Positions 38,627-51,252 are shown, numbered from the stretch's first letter. The stretch: DNA of 64,000 bases from Saxidomus purpurata (GCA_022818135.1 JAFMSR010000001.1:39404358-39468357), one strand, 5' to 3'. Translations and numbers: made by a program. The notes: generated by a model from the sequence alone, not told the origin.

Positions 38627-40415
38627 CTATTCTGAAACCACGAAGGCTTTAAATTTTTCCCATGACTTTTCGAACTCGTTGTATTTGGAAGTTTGTTCCG
38701 CATTATATTTTTCAATTTTATAATTGGTGACAATCTGATTTCTTAAATTTTCTATACTAGGCCTTAATTTTTTTATCCTGCTATAATATATGTGATATTT
38801 TGCATATAAAAATTAGTTTGTTTAATACCGATTCAAATCCTGTATTACCAAAAAGGATATCTGACACAGTCCAGTTTTGAAACATAATATTACATTTATT
38901 CTTGATATAAGATTGAAACTGTTGCCAAAATTGCTTTGTTACTTCACAGTCTAAAAATAAATGAATCAGAGTTTCTGGCTCGCCTTGACAGAATGTACAG
39001 TGATCTTCATTGATGATATTCATTTTTTTCAACAAATAATTTGTTGCAAGAATTCTATGATTTATCCTAAACTGAAACCATATCATTTTCGGGTCTTTTT
39101 GTAAGTTTACGGACCATATCATATATGGAGTTACTTTCGAAAAAAATTGGTTCTGTACTGGCTCTTAATTCGTTCTTCCATTTTTGTAAAGAGTCTGGAT
39201 AGTGGCCTTCATTTAGCATTAATTTATATATTGACCTACATCCTTTTTATCTTTTTTAATAATTGCCAGACTTTGAGGAATGTGCATGTTATAGTTGATT
39301 TTCGTGAGCAAATGTTGAAAGTCGTTAACTTCAAGGAATTCCTGTATTGCATTCACAATACCCCTGTATTCTAAGAATTACTTCTTATATTAAAAGGTAT
39401 TAGAAAAGTCATTAAAAGTAAAACATTCACCCTCTTGGTTTAATAAATCCCCAACAAACAGAATTCCATGTGATATCCATCTGTTTAAACAAACACTTGA
39501 ATTACCAACTTTGATTCCTGGAATCAGCCACAAATGAATGGACGAGCATTGTTTGCTATTTTCTGGTTTTAATTTTGGGGGGAGAGTATAGTAGCTGTAT
39601 AAAACATCTTTCCAGAAGGGATTGATATCCTGATGAAGTTTTCTCTTAATAAAATCTGTTCCAAATTTAAAAATACTGCTTACATAGGGACAAGTACTAT
39701 CTATAAAATTACTAAATTTGTTATTAGAGTTAACAAGTCTTCTTAACCATGTCGCCTTTAAACTATTAATAAAACATTTCAAGTCAATCATTTTCAAACC
39801 ACCAAATTTATAGTCTTGTGTTATTATATTTCTTTTAACTTTATCTCTAGAATCATTCCACAAAAAATTGAAAAACATAGTTTGTATTTTGTTAATCTTA
39901 GCCAAAGAGGGTTTGGGATACTCAAAATCAACTGATTTAGTTTTGCAAGGGCAAGTGATTTAATTACTACTATTTTACCAATTGGGGAAAGAATTCTTTT
40001 AGACCAGTTTGCAAATAGTTTCTTGATTTCCTCAATTTTTAACTCATAATTCAGGTCTACAATTTCAGATAGATCATTGGTAAATTTGACACCTAGAACT
40101 GTGAAAGTTTTATTATTCCATGTCAAGTTATATTCAGGACAGAGAATGGTATTACTGTTCTTTCGTGAACCGAACCAGATAACCATTGTCTTCTCTGCAT
40201 TAATATTAAGGCCAGAGAGTTTAGCATAGAATTTTAAGGTTAACATTGTGTACTTTAGTGATTTATTTGTACCATCAAGAAACAAACTAGTATCATCAGC
40301 ATACTGAGATATCTTATATTCATTTCCATGTATTGTAATACCTTTGATATTTTGGTTATTTCTTATTAATATTGAAAGTACTTCAGCACATAGAATGAAC
40401 AGGTGCAATGGATCA
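38627..40415 (-). pseudogene. L1/Tx1-like non-LTR retrotransposon, ORF2 3' half (5'-truncated, frameshifted)
   Basis: The minus strand encodes, from about 40410 down, a reverse-transcriptase palm beginning LHLFILCAEVLS. It has the catalytic motif QYADDTSLFLDG (about 40285-40320), then GLNINAEKTMVIWFGS, LGVKFTN and NWSKRILSPIGKIVVIKSLA. A second frame at 39390-39905 continues with FFNFLWND and GGLKMIDLKCFINSLKATWL. The 38781-39122 segment carries a zf-RVT-type finger: HCTFCQGEPETLIHLFLDC and VTKQFW. A further frame extends past the HIL stop with SIENLRNQIVTNYKIEKYN to a stop at 38627-38629. At least three frame breaks mean it is inactive. Truncation in the palm just before DPLHLFI is typical of abortive reverse transcription. 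The zinc finger and motif spelling favour the L1/Tx1 lineage over CR1 or RTE. The exact clade is uncertain. Confidence 0.88.
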
Positions 40416-43080
40416 ATTATCTAGAGCCTGGAATCTAATTCTTGAAATTTCATGCAATGGCTAAATAATATTTACTGTCAGAATGCACATTTCAAACAAC
40501 AAAGTTTCGGTCCAATCGCATATTCTTCAAGAACTTTATATTCCAGTTAACTAAGATCATAAACGTATAAAAAACCTTGAAACGTATTTTCAAGAAACTG
40601 GAATCTTAACACGGTCAATCATAAACAAGAAAAACGAAAAGGTATTATTTTATAACACTCAAGAACGAATGAAGTACACGTACTATTACCAATTGCAACA
40701 CTTTAAAATGGCACAATCTTTCTTAAATTGACATGGATTTTGAAGTCTTACGGATATTAAGAAATTAACTTATTTATGATGTACATCATGCAATATAGTT
40801 GTTCGAATTTACTAATGATAAATACATAAGACATTCATCCGAAATACTAGATAACATTTTATTAGCGATTTCTTGAGCTCAATTAATTGAAATATTCATA
40901 ACTCGTTTGGATACCTGTAAGGTTCTGCATCTTCTACCACATAAAATAAACATTTTGATGCAAGTTTGATGAAAACTTTTTAAGCATTATGATATAAACT
41001 CGTTTCATCTTGTCTATTTGAGATAGATAGAATGACCGAATGAACTGCCGATGGCGTCAGAGTGCTAAAGACTGAACAAAACGTATTGACAGAATTGGGC
41101 GAGATTTTTTTATTGTGTTACTAGATCCCAATAAACATGCTTTAAAGAGTTTTAATAAATGTGTAGCTTTTTTCTAAGAGTTTCGCTTGAAGCGCAAAAG
41201 CGATACGTGAGTGCCATATATACATGTAAATTAACGTCATTGAGTTTACCGAGCTGCGGCTAAAACAATTGGAACAGATTGATTACAATGTACAAAGAAA
41301 TAGGTTGTCAAGAGTAAAATTACATACGACGAGTGCCAAAGGGGACCTGTACTTTAAGATAGCTTTGTCTTCCAATTCGAAACAAGCGTTATTGGATTTA
41401 GTTTGTAGAAATCTGAGATACTGTGAAACATTACAGCCAAATTTATTAGAATGTTATAACAAATGAGTAAAATACAAATAAGCTTTTAGTGTTTTTTTCA
41501 AAACCTTGTTATGGACAAGGACAACTTTTACGTCATGAACGGACGGTCAAAACTTAGACTGATGAAAGAGATTAAAGTGCAAGAACTTGTATGTCACTTG
41601 CTATGCAAAAAAAAAACTAAAACCTTTAACTTCTATATACCTAGCCACTTTTCACATGACAAATTGTTGTACAAAAATACAACAATAAAAGTTCTCCATC
41701 CTACACTTGAAGCTGAAATATACCGTATTTAGATTTACGATTCCTAATATTGATACGTGTTAGAAATTAAATTAAAATAAAATAAAATATATACTTGATT
41801 TGGTTTCAAGAACTTCTCTAGTAGACTAGCAAGGTCATTTTGATAAAGATATGGCAAACAACGAGAGCTTTAGGGTATTGTTTAAAAATAATCAATACTG
41901 TTTAACTTTGTTGGAGTATTGATATTTTGACATACGACGAAAGGCATATTCTGATATTTCGTCCCTTGAAACATTTATTTAAATATGGATTACAAATGAT
42001 TTGGTGTCCCCTGCGAATAATCAGCGTCTTATTTTTAAATTAATTTAAAGTGACCTATTTCTCCATCGAAGGAAATAATAGGTAGTTATAAGGTATCTTT
42101 ATGCTAAACATTTTATTGGCAAAACGATTCTTAAAAACATTATATTTCTACTGTCTTTCTTTGTAATTTGATATCTATGGTAGCAGTACACGTATCTTTT
42201 AACAAAAGTGCAGCAGTCAATGCTAAAAGCAAGGCAATGAATTGGCAACAGTGTAACAGTCCATGCTGAAAGCAATGAATTTGCAGTACATCATCAGAGG
42301 TTAGCGTTCAGGTTATTACTCTTCTTGTCAGTCTAAGTACTGGTTTATCATGCTATTTCTAAGAGTGATCCAACATTATTACTTCTTCCATTATTTCTGT
42401 AATAGCCTTTATAGTTAGCTCGTACATGACTGACAAGATCAAAACTAAATGTCATTATCGTAGTTGGATACACTAGTAAATTGTTTATTCGGAAAACAAA
42501 ATCGCCCTAGGACGAAGATCTGTTCATTCCGTGGTCAGCCAACCTATGGTTTAGAGTTAGAGTGGTGCACGGTGGTTATTTACCTTACTTTGCTTTAAAG
42601 CTACGGACAATATAATGGAAAGTACCACTTAAGGATAGAAATGTATGGATGTCATCTTCTACAGCTATTAATACACTTTAAGCGTATCCCTTTAAAAGCA
42701 TATAGAAATTTCAACTAAACAATTAAGCAAAAGACCCTGAAAAAAAGTTTCCGCCCAAATAATACATTGTCATTATTAAGATAACCAATATCAAAGATGA
42801 CTTTCGCAAAATTAAATCATGTATCTTATGACGCGTGGTAAATAAGAAGGCAGGAAACAATAAAAATATTATATCACGAAGACTCCGCCACATAAGACAA
42901 CTCATTAATTAAGACTTACGCTTAAACATCTTTAGCTGATTCAGAGAAATTGATCACCTACAATGAAGAGAACTACTCACAAGTTTTCCAAAAAAGAAGC
43001 AAAAGATGAAACTCAAGATTAACACAAAAAAACAACAAAAAAGGCAACAGGAAACTCGTCATAAAATGGTAAATAGCTTA
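40416..43080. other. Gene-free stretch
   Basis: AT-rich DNA with short ORFs at 41269-41466, 41511-41732 and 42723-42905 (minus), none with recognisable domains. A small imperfect tandem repeat (CAGTCAATGCTAAAAGCAAG, then CAGTCCATGCTGAAAGCAAT) lies at about 42213-42279. Confidence 0.45.
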
Positions 43081-43290
43081 GATGGCCCTACATCGCTCAC
43101 CTGGCTACCATGGGCTGTAATAAGAGGTCATTAATAGCAGAAAGAGTGTCAATATTGATCTGGGGCTCATATTTGGGGGGGGGGGGGGGGGGGGTGTTTG
43201 GGGGGGGGGTGTTTGTTTTGGGGTGGGTGGTTGGGGGGGTGTGGGTGTTTTTTTTTTTTTTGTTTTTTTGTTTTTGGTGGGGGGGGGGTT

Positions 43291-43365
<75 letters not shown>

Positions 43366-43449
43366 TTGTGGGGGGTTTGTTTGGGGGGGTTTTGGGGTTT
43401 TTTTTTTTTTTTTTTTTTTTTTTTGTTTTTTTTTTTTGGGGGGGGGGTT

Positions 43450-43493
<44 letters not shown>

Positions 43494-43550
43494 GGGGGGG
43501 GGGGGGGGGTTTTTTTTTTTGGGGGTTTTTTTTTTTTTTTTTTTTTTTTT

Positions 43551-43592
<42 letters not shown>

Positions 43593-44017
43593 TTTTTTTG
43601 GGTTTGGGGGGGGGAATTTTTTTTTTTTTTTTTCAAAAAACTTTTTAAAAAACAAGGGATTTTGGAGATATCTGGACCCGGGTGTCATAATTTGAACAAA
43701 CTTGGTAGAGGTCTACTAGGTTAGCCACATGCAAAATATCTAAGCTCTAGTCCTTCCTGTTCTTGAGAAGAAGATTTTTAAAGTTTTTCCTTTCTGGTGC
43801 CATGGCAAACAGATTTCTGCATGGAATGGAATTGTTTGAACAACTTTGAAAGGGCTTCTTGCAAGCAGCATCCCTGCCAAATTATATCATCATTGGCCTG
43901 GTGGTTTCGGAAGAGATGTCGCTTAAAGGTAAATGTTAACGCACTTACGACGAACGCCGGACGGAATTTGATCCTAAAAGCTCACTCTGGCACTTTGTGC
44001 AAGGTGTGCTAAAAATT
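43081..44017 (-). mobile_element. AGCTCACCTGGC-type non-autonomous element, copy 2, inverted and interrupted
   Basis: The left border GATGGCCCTACATCGCTCAC with CTGGCTA is the reverse complement of the right end of the element at 25226-26158. The right part (43680-44017), read on the minus strand, repeats that element's 5' half. Shared text includes GCACACCTTGCACAAAGTG, CCGAAACCACCAGGCC, TTGCCATGGCACC, CTTTAAAAATCTTCTTCTC, GATATTTTGCATGTGGC, AACCTAGTAGACCTCTACCA and CAAATTATGACACC. The core where the tandem units should lie is replaced by the G/T tract at 43172-43633. The ORF at 43797-44012 crosses repeat sequence and is not a gene. Confidence 0.7.
43172..43633. repeat. Strand-pure G/T homopolymer tract
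   Basis: From 43172 to 43614 every base is G or T (443 nt), arranged as alternating homopolymer runs. Some T runs exceed 40 and one G run is about 40 long. It is followed by AA and a T19 run. Seen on the other strand it is A/C only. The long ORFs on both strands here (poly-Phe/Gly on plus, poly-Lys/Pro on minus) are meaningless products of this composition. It is either a genuine simple-sequence expansion inside the element or a base-calling or consensus artefact. I lean towards artefact or severe length error. Confidence 0.9.
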
Positions 44018-44213
44018 GATTGACTGATTTTCATATAAAAAAAATTGTTTGTTAAGCTATTGTATAATTATTGTAAGCTGCAACACATCGCGTTAAACAC
44101 ACAGTAGGCAAATGTGATTATTAGTTTACAGGCAGCAACAACGAAACAGGCATTCATTTAACGTTCTGTTAATTTTAAAAGAGAAAGTAGTGATGAAATA
44201 CAAAGCAATAGTG

Positions 44214-44330
44214 GTGCGGATGCTTCGGTAGCGCGTGGTTAGGGTGTTCCTTTCAGCAACGGGAGGTCCCAGGTTCCAATTCAAGCCGGAGCACGAAGTG
44301 TATCTTGAGTAAAAAAAAAAAAAAATAATA
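44214..44330 (+). repeat. tRNA-derived SINE with poly-A tail
   Basis: A tRNA-like head has the A-box form GGTAGCGCGTGGTTAGGGTG and the B-box form AGGTTCCAATTCAAG, closing with GGAGCAC. Only about 20 bp separate it from an A15 run (44311-44325), so the element is short: a head plus tail. The stems are imperfect, so it is not called a tRNA gene. Confidence 0.65.
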
Positions 44331-45259
44331 TCAAACAGGGAATGCCACGTACCAAAAACGCAGCCTCCCCAAAACAAGCCCCACAGCACCCAGAAGTGCA
44401 GACACTTATACCAGACGTACAACCAGCCGGTAATGGTTAACCACGCTGCAAATATCGCTGCCACTCTCTCGCGAGCGCAATATTTGGAATGAGTTTTGGA
44501 AAGCAGTACAATATCTTCGTAAGCGAACTGAAATAAATTCGAATAAACAAGCAAATCGCCAGCACTGATTAATGTTTCTAAAAATGCTTAATTATGTTTA
44601 CGCTAATGTTCTTTGACAGCCACACTGTGTCTTGTCTGTGCCGGATATGGTGAGTGGGTGTTTTTCCGTTAGATGGCATGGTGCAAACGAATTTATATAT
44701 TAAATGTAAGAAATAAACAACAACTACTCAAAATAATGTTTACTTGTCTATCTGTCTTAATTTACAATTTCTAAATAACTTCCGAACAAGTAAAAATCTG
44801 ACAAACACAAGTGCACTGCATTTAACAAAAGAAAATATGGATGTGTTCCCTTGTTTGAAGAATAACAGCCAACAACGAACTTTCATTAAGTTTTTTGATA
44901 CTACTGATGTGTTCTTATCATTTATTTTTGAGACATACATATACATTTTTGCAAACAATCAAACACTCAAAAATTGTTTTACAGGACAATTAGGTTCAAG
45001 GGTAATGTAAAGTATACAAGGTCCTTCAAATGAATAAACAACAACATTAAAAAGAGTAAAGAATTAACAAATAAACAATAGTTGGGAAATTAACAAAGAG
45101 AGAAAGTCTTGTCATACAAAATGTTTCTGGTCTACATATTCTTTTATTTTAATTATCTCTTCATTTATATGATTACAGGGTTTGTTATGCATCTTATTTA
45201 TTGAAATAGTTGTTAAGTTTGGATATGAAATAAACAAGAATATGTAAAAATATATCATA
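44331..45259. other. Gene-free stretch
   Basis: AT-rich sequence. The ORFs at 44126-44554 (minus, reading through the SINE) and 44740-45010 (both strands) are not supported. The right edge merges into the decayed retrotransposon. Confidence 0.4.
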
Positions 45260-47150
45260 ATTGCAAAAGAGCATAGTTATATTTTTTTCATAATGAAACT
45301 TCATCCACACCTAATTCCATGAACGGCCATTTTCAATTGATATTCTATTTTGTCATGCATTATTACGATTTCTCATTCCAGCCTTATTCTTGATAAATTC
45401 ATTCTCAATAATTAATAAACTTTGATGGTTCTTTTCTTTGCTTTGTTTGACAGATATAAAAAAATCAAAGTATTGTAGCATTTATTGTGTTCATTTTTTA
45501 GCGTTTGTTTTCCAAAATACCTACATTTATGATTAAAAAACTGAAGAAATGAGTGTATTCTTTCAGTAAGTAATTTCCTTTTGTAAATTATGAAATTCAC
45601 ATAGGTTCAAGCTCATTAAACTTCGAAAGTTCCAACTTGGAAATGACAAAACAAGTAAACGCTGAAACCACAGTAGATGTTTTGAACACATTCGTTTAAA
45701 AATATTTATGCCGATTTATTTTCCTTATTGAGAGATACATGTACCTAACAAAAACAGCAGATTCTTAATTTTTACTAAGAGAGTTAAAAAGGGTTTCTCT
45801 GATTTTCTCCATATGCAATGGAAAAAAATCTGTGATACATATTCATCAATGTTGGTTACAACTTTGGCACTGTTCATATTTCAAGAAAATTGAATCAGTG
45901 ATTAATGTCTTCTTAAATTTATGAAGGTCATTTTTAAGGTCAATATCATTTTAAGTTTGCCTTTAATAAAAATCCATTTCTTGGATCGTTTTATCGTTTT
46001 TCACGTAATAAATATTTATTCTGGATATTTCTTAGTTTCGAAATCTATTGTGAATGAATAATTATTCTCACTTTTTTACACAATATATGCTTCTTATGAA
46101 TTATTTTACAATCATCCTGTTTTATTAAGCAATTTCAGTTTATTCAAGTTACAATCAATTATCAGTTTTCCTCCAACATTTTAAAAAGGGTTCGATAAAA
46201 TGTTACCTAATGGACTGCTATTTTCGTTTTTAAGTCGATTTATCCAGCCTGACATTAAAGAATTACATGTAAGAAACATGTATATCTATTTATCATTTTA
46301 ATTATAACTTGGCTATAATAGTTTAATTCTAAAAGATTTCTTTTTATATTCTCTTGATTGGTATCCCATAAAATGTTATATTTTGTTGTACATTGTATTA
46401 ATATGATATGTTCTAGTTGTTTCTGAAAAAACTATTTTTTTATTTTTTTTTATTTTGAAGAACTGTTAGAAGATATATTAGTTTTGGGTTAACAAAGGTC
46501 TTTATTACTGTAACCTTTCCTAGGAGGGTAATTTTACGGAGTTTCCATCGTTTTTTTTATACAAAATCTGAAACTGTCCAATTTGGGCTCTAAATTAATT
46601 TTCAGTTTCTTTCTATATCGTTTGTAAATGTCATTCCTAAAGCGTTTGTGAAGTCCGAAGACAATATAAAATTTTGATAGAGGTTAAAAGTTACATTTGT
46701 CTGGCTTTGCTAATGATCAAATGCGTAGTTCTGTTTTTTTTATCAAGATTTAAATTCAACCCAGAGAGATATTTCTAAAGTTATTGATAACCTTTATTTA
46801 TTTCTCTAGGGATTTTCTTAAATCTCCTTTATGAACGTTGCGTCATCTGCCAAAAAAACTTTCTTAATTTCCGTTCCATTTGTCTTTAAACCTTAGCTTT
46901 GATATTATAGTTACTGAGCGACTAGAGGAGAAAGAGCAAAGAAAATGGACATCCTTGCAGTAAACCTCGTGTTTTGAAAAGGGTTTGATATATAACATTG
47001 TGAATGACATAATAAAATAATTTCAACAATTTGATAAAGGTATTATAAAAATTAATTCTTTCTAAGCATTTTAAAACCAAACTGAGGTCTTTGCTATGAA
47101 AGGTCTTTCAGTAAACCTGGTTTATTATTTGACTTGCAAATGTTATTTTG
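45260..47150 (-). pseudogene. Highly decayed L1/Tx1-like retrotransposon relic
   Basis: Read on the minus strand with many frame changes, ORF2 features appear in the right order. Near 46850 is FLADDATFIKEI (catalytic palm), preceded by text like FTARMSIFFALSPL that fits the strand before it. SGLNLNLDKKNRT-like text follows at about 46750, then TVIKTFVNPKLIYLLTVLQ (about 46450-46510). The region at 46150-46400 recalls the GGL...LK segment. Near 45412-45600 is TERIHSFLQFFNHKCRYFGK, a worn zf-RVT finger. Stops and indels are everywhere, so this copy is much older than the one at 38627-40415. The boundaries are approximate. Confidence 0.6.
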
Positions 47151-47479
47151 TCACAAGGATAATCTGACATTTTCACCTATATATCTTTGTTACATTTGTT
47201 GCTACATTAGTAAACTTGTCCAGGAAGAGCTAATACGTCCTTACAAGGCCGAGGCTTACTCCATTTCGGGGCCTCAAAAAAGATGTCCTTACGAATCTGT
47301 GCTGAAATTTTATGAATGAATATTTTTATATATATATTGAAGTAATTCTACAATATACAGAAAAATACTGCATTATGATTTCATTTAGAAATCATTATAC
47401 TAAGAATACTAAAGATAGAAATTAAGCTTCAGGAAACTCGGATATAAACATTTATCCCAAACTGGTGTCATTATTCTGT

Positions 47480-47765
47480 TTATTTATCTCAAGTACATAC
47501 ACTGTATGTCACCAGTAACAGCAACAACAAAAGGAAGCATCGATTTCATCACGACGACAAGTATTTAGCATAATGAAAGAATTAATCTAACAAGTAAACT
47601 AAAGGAATGAAATATCCCAATTAAGTGATGTTCATATTGGTTCTATTGTCTTTTCCAGACACAATCTGTCAGCTTCCGCGAGAGAGATATAAACTTATTT
47701 AAGGATGTTTATAAAATACCTCATGAATAGTTGATGAACTTATCAGTGGCTGTTGCCCGGAAATT
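47480..47765. repeat. Possible third copy of the right end of blocks A/B
   Basis: The order of motifs matches A 19610-19860 and B 34080-34310: a GGAAATAAACGAA-like purine-rich stretch, TTGGTTCTATT, a C-T-CCC-GA-GAGA-like segment, AAGGATGTTTATAAAATACC, then CTCATGAATAGTTGATGAAC. The match is short and diverged, so it may instead be a remnant of a repeat shared by all three places. Confidence 0.4.
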
Positions 47766-48010
47766 ATTGAGACATTCTGAAGTGATAATAAAATTTCATA
47801 CTCCGTCCTTTAATGTATTGCATTCATGTTTAACGGCCCTCCACATGCATGTATTTTTAAACTTTCTAATTTGGTCATCTTACTTGTTTTTTTAATGATG
47901 ATTGTCAAAATAAGACACAGTTTTAAACTGAAGGAATGTATCGTTTTGAACATGTAATACTTTTTTCACGATACTTTCAGATTATTAATGATAAGTTAAA
48001 CTCAAACACT

Positions 48011-48068
48011 GTCATACATATATGACAGTTTTATAATTTTCAGCTTTATGTCATACACATGTATGACG
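48011..48068. repeat. Two adjacent short palindromes
   Basis: CTGTCATACATATATGACAG and, about 30 bp on, GTCATACACATGTATGAC. Each has arms of 7-8 bp around a 4-bp spacer, and both use the half-site GTCATA. Function unknown. Confidence 0.55.
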
Positions 48069-48550
48069 CCTCACTCTTATATCATATTATTAAATCATTT
48101 ATGCATGTCTGTTATTCTTATAAAAACGATGTTGCACTCAATCAATTTTGCTTCATGTCTGTAATTCAAGTTGAAGCCTAAATCGAGAATGTCTCGTTTC
48201 GCTTGAGAGGTTGCTTTGCTTTAGAAATGAGTAAAAGGAATGCATATTTTTAAATTTTTAAAAACTTGATATTATTTGGAGAATTAAGAGCCAATTCGCT
48301 TTACTCCTTATTGTAATTTCATACAACTCAATTGCTTGGAATTCTATGTTTCAAGAGCCTACTTAAAATTATTAATCTGAAAAAGCTTATGTTTCCTCAT
48401 TTCCTAATTGTGTTTATTTCTAGTCAAAATCGTATCCGGTGACCAAGTGCTGTTTAAGACAAGTTTTTTCTCTCTTTGGAATTGGCATTGACAACGCGTT
48501 TATTAGCATAGTATATTACAATATCAAAATTCAACTTTTCAATCGAGAAT

Positions 48551-48615
48551 AGATAAATAAGTATAAATAAATAAATGAATAAATAAATAAATAAATAAAT
48601 ATAAATAAATAAAGA
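48551..48615. repeat. (TAAA)n microsatellite
   Basis: About fifteen copies of TAAA/AAAT with a few interruptions (GTAT, ATGA). The minus ORF across it is repeat-derived. Confidence 0.9.
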
Positions 48616-48619
48616 AATT

Positions 48620-51250
48620 AACACATTGTAAGTAAAGTACATAAACAACGTATAGCGTAGATAGTGTCCATATATTCAATAAATATCATGTCAGCAAAAC
48701 TTTGTAGATAAAGTTTAAAAGAAAAGCTGTGTTCTGTTTTTAGTCACTAAATGGGTTTGTGCAACACATAAATCATAGAATAGTGTTTTATTCATATTAT
48801 GGAATTTCTGTCGTCTAAGACAAGTTAGCGTGTAAAAGGTCAATTATTTGAAGGAATACTGAAGCTGAACCTTATCCTACTCAAAATAAGATTCCACACA
48901 TACACGATAAATATTTAAATTGATACCAACATATAGAGCACACTTGATAAAATCGATAACTATTTCGCATCAAGCCAAACTAATGCTACATGTAGTTGAT
49001 TTGACATTTTATTATCCTTTTCAAACGTACAAATCAAAATATTGTCTTGGAGGTGACATTTTATAAGCTATCTCAAGCGTTTTATTGAACTGTATCCTAA
49101 AAACAGAAATTGATGTTGAAATTGTCATATTTCTGACGCAATTCTTAAAATGTATTTAGCGTAATTCGAAATAATTGAGGAAATGTTGTGCCTTTTCATG
49201 TATGTTCAGTTATTACTGTTCCAAGTTTTATAAACTTCGTCATAATTGCTTTTTTGCAGAAGGTTAAGCTAAAGTTCAAACAACCGACACAATCGCTATA
49301 GTTCATTAAATTAATAGTTGTATTATTGTATATAAATCCTTGTATGAGCTATTTGAAAGTTCGGAACAGGTTGTTCAAGTTAGGTTGTACTATCCTTCCA
49401 AATAGCAATATTATACCACAGTCAAATATTAAGATGCTTAATTGCTATTGGAACTCTTGAAACATATTATAAATTACTTAAACCTAATTCGTTCTCTTTT
49501 AAGAAGAAAGAAATGAAAATTAATTATAAATTACAAAGAAGGTGGATTACTTAGTTTTGACAATATTGAAGTAAATTCAGCTATATTTAATAGAAATAGA
49601 ACTGTCCAAACTATTTTTTCTGTAAGTATAGATCAGTGATAAATGTCATTCTTAATATTCTGATGGTAAATTTGATTTTTAACATCACTTTAAAATGTCT
49701 TATTGTTCATTTTTATTAAAAACATTGTTAAATGTCATGTGTCTCAATTTTATACTTGCTATTCATTTTTTTCACACTTTATTGTCATGAATGTGTAAAA
49801 CAAAGATCAAGCTCGGTATTTAGTCGAACCAACTGGATAGACACAAGCATTATAGTGTTTGAACAAATATATATTTTTATGGCTTTGGTTCGTTCCCTTG
49901 GAACTTCATATTATCCCTGTTTTTAGTTAACCTTTCCTTTCGAACCAAGTGTAAATACACGTCTTAGGTTTTCTTTCCCTTAAAGCAATATGCAGAACAG
50001 CTTTTGTTCACGTTCTATAGAAGATGTTATGACAGGCATGCGTCTTTCGATTAGTTTAAGTACAAACAACTGTTAAAATTTAGATGTGGTTTGTTTGAAT
50101 TTGACTGTGTAATTCATTTCAGTTTTACTGCCATCAGCATATGCTTTGAGCGGTAAAGATAGAAGTACATGTAGTACGTAATCAACATTGACTGCATCTA
50201 TAAAGTGTTCGTAAAGTAACGAAGTAATAAAGTTGTGAGTGATGTTTTGTCTAGAAAGAGTTTGAAGTTAACATAAGACCGTACATAATGCACTGGAAAA
50301 TGAATATCTAATATCCTTTGATTTGGGTCTTAAACTGATTTAGTCTAGCCTAGCGCGTTAAACTCCTACACAGGGAACAAATTACCAGAACTTTTCTGCA
50401 ATCAGGAGAAAAAATATTATGTAACGGTGAGAATACATATAGATATTTTATCGTCGGTAGTCATTTTCTAGGTCTAATCGCATATTTAAATACCCGTAAT
50501 TCTGCTTTATGGTTTTAGTGTAGACAGTGAAATTACCTGAGTGTACATAATAACACTGTAGCTCGGTAAAATTAAAACGATTGCTTTATGATCTGATTGT
50601 ATTTAATGAACATTTACTGCATTGCTAAATAAGAACTTTATTTTTTCATGTCGTCTTTAGGAGTAAACTTAAATGGTAAATTGTATAATAATGAATATTT
50701 TCTAAAAGAAAACTATGGTATATAAGTGATTAGATTAAAATCTACTTTACTTTAATGTTGTGCTATACACTGGGACAGTTTGATCTAGTTTTGGTGGACT
50801 GATTCTAGAACAAAACACTGAGATATTAATATGTAAAAGACATATTTCAGGGCCTGGTGACCAGGCGAATCAGTCATCCACTGGCAGAAACATAACATGT
50901 GCAAACATTTTAATCAGTGGTAAAACGTAGATTCGTTACTGAAGGAAAATTACTTACAGGTATATCCCCGGAACAAGTTTGAGAAAGAATTATTAAAATC
51001 AAACTACTATCTTTCAAAACAATGATATCTAAAAAAATTACAATACAATACTCTTAAGCTGGTACTTGTAAATCTTCAAAAAGTCAACGCTTGCCATTGA
51101 TCATCTATAAACACATTCATTGGTAATACCTTGTTTCTTTAGTTATTTATCTCTTTTTAATTAAAAGCAACCTTTGAATAAGTATATCGGACTTCAAATA
51201 TTTTATTATACATGTAATTCAACTGAAATATTTTTAATTTGCTCTTCGAT
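48620..51250. other. Gene-free stretch
   Basis: AT-rich sequence without a recognised exon. Around 49530-49580 a frame reads YKEGGLLSFDNIE, which faintly recalls a retrotransposon segment but is too short to call. Confidence 0.4.
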
Positions 51251-51252
51251 AA

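Noticed and set aside
43097..43724. Long ORFs on both strands (poly-Phe/Gly on plus, poly-Lys/Pro on minus)
   Set aside because: They arise only because the G/T tract lacks A and C and so cannot form stop codons in most frames. No real protein is implied.
44126..44554. 142-residue minus-strand ORF
   Set aside because: It reads backwards through a SINE and its poly-A tail, giving a poly-Phe run. No conserved domain.
49320..49620. Possible third L1-like fragment (YKEGGLLSFDNIE)
   Set aside because: The resemblance covers about a dozen residues in one frame, with no supporting motif before or after.
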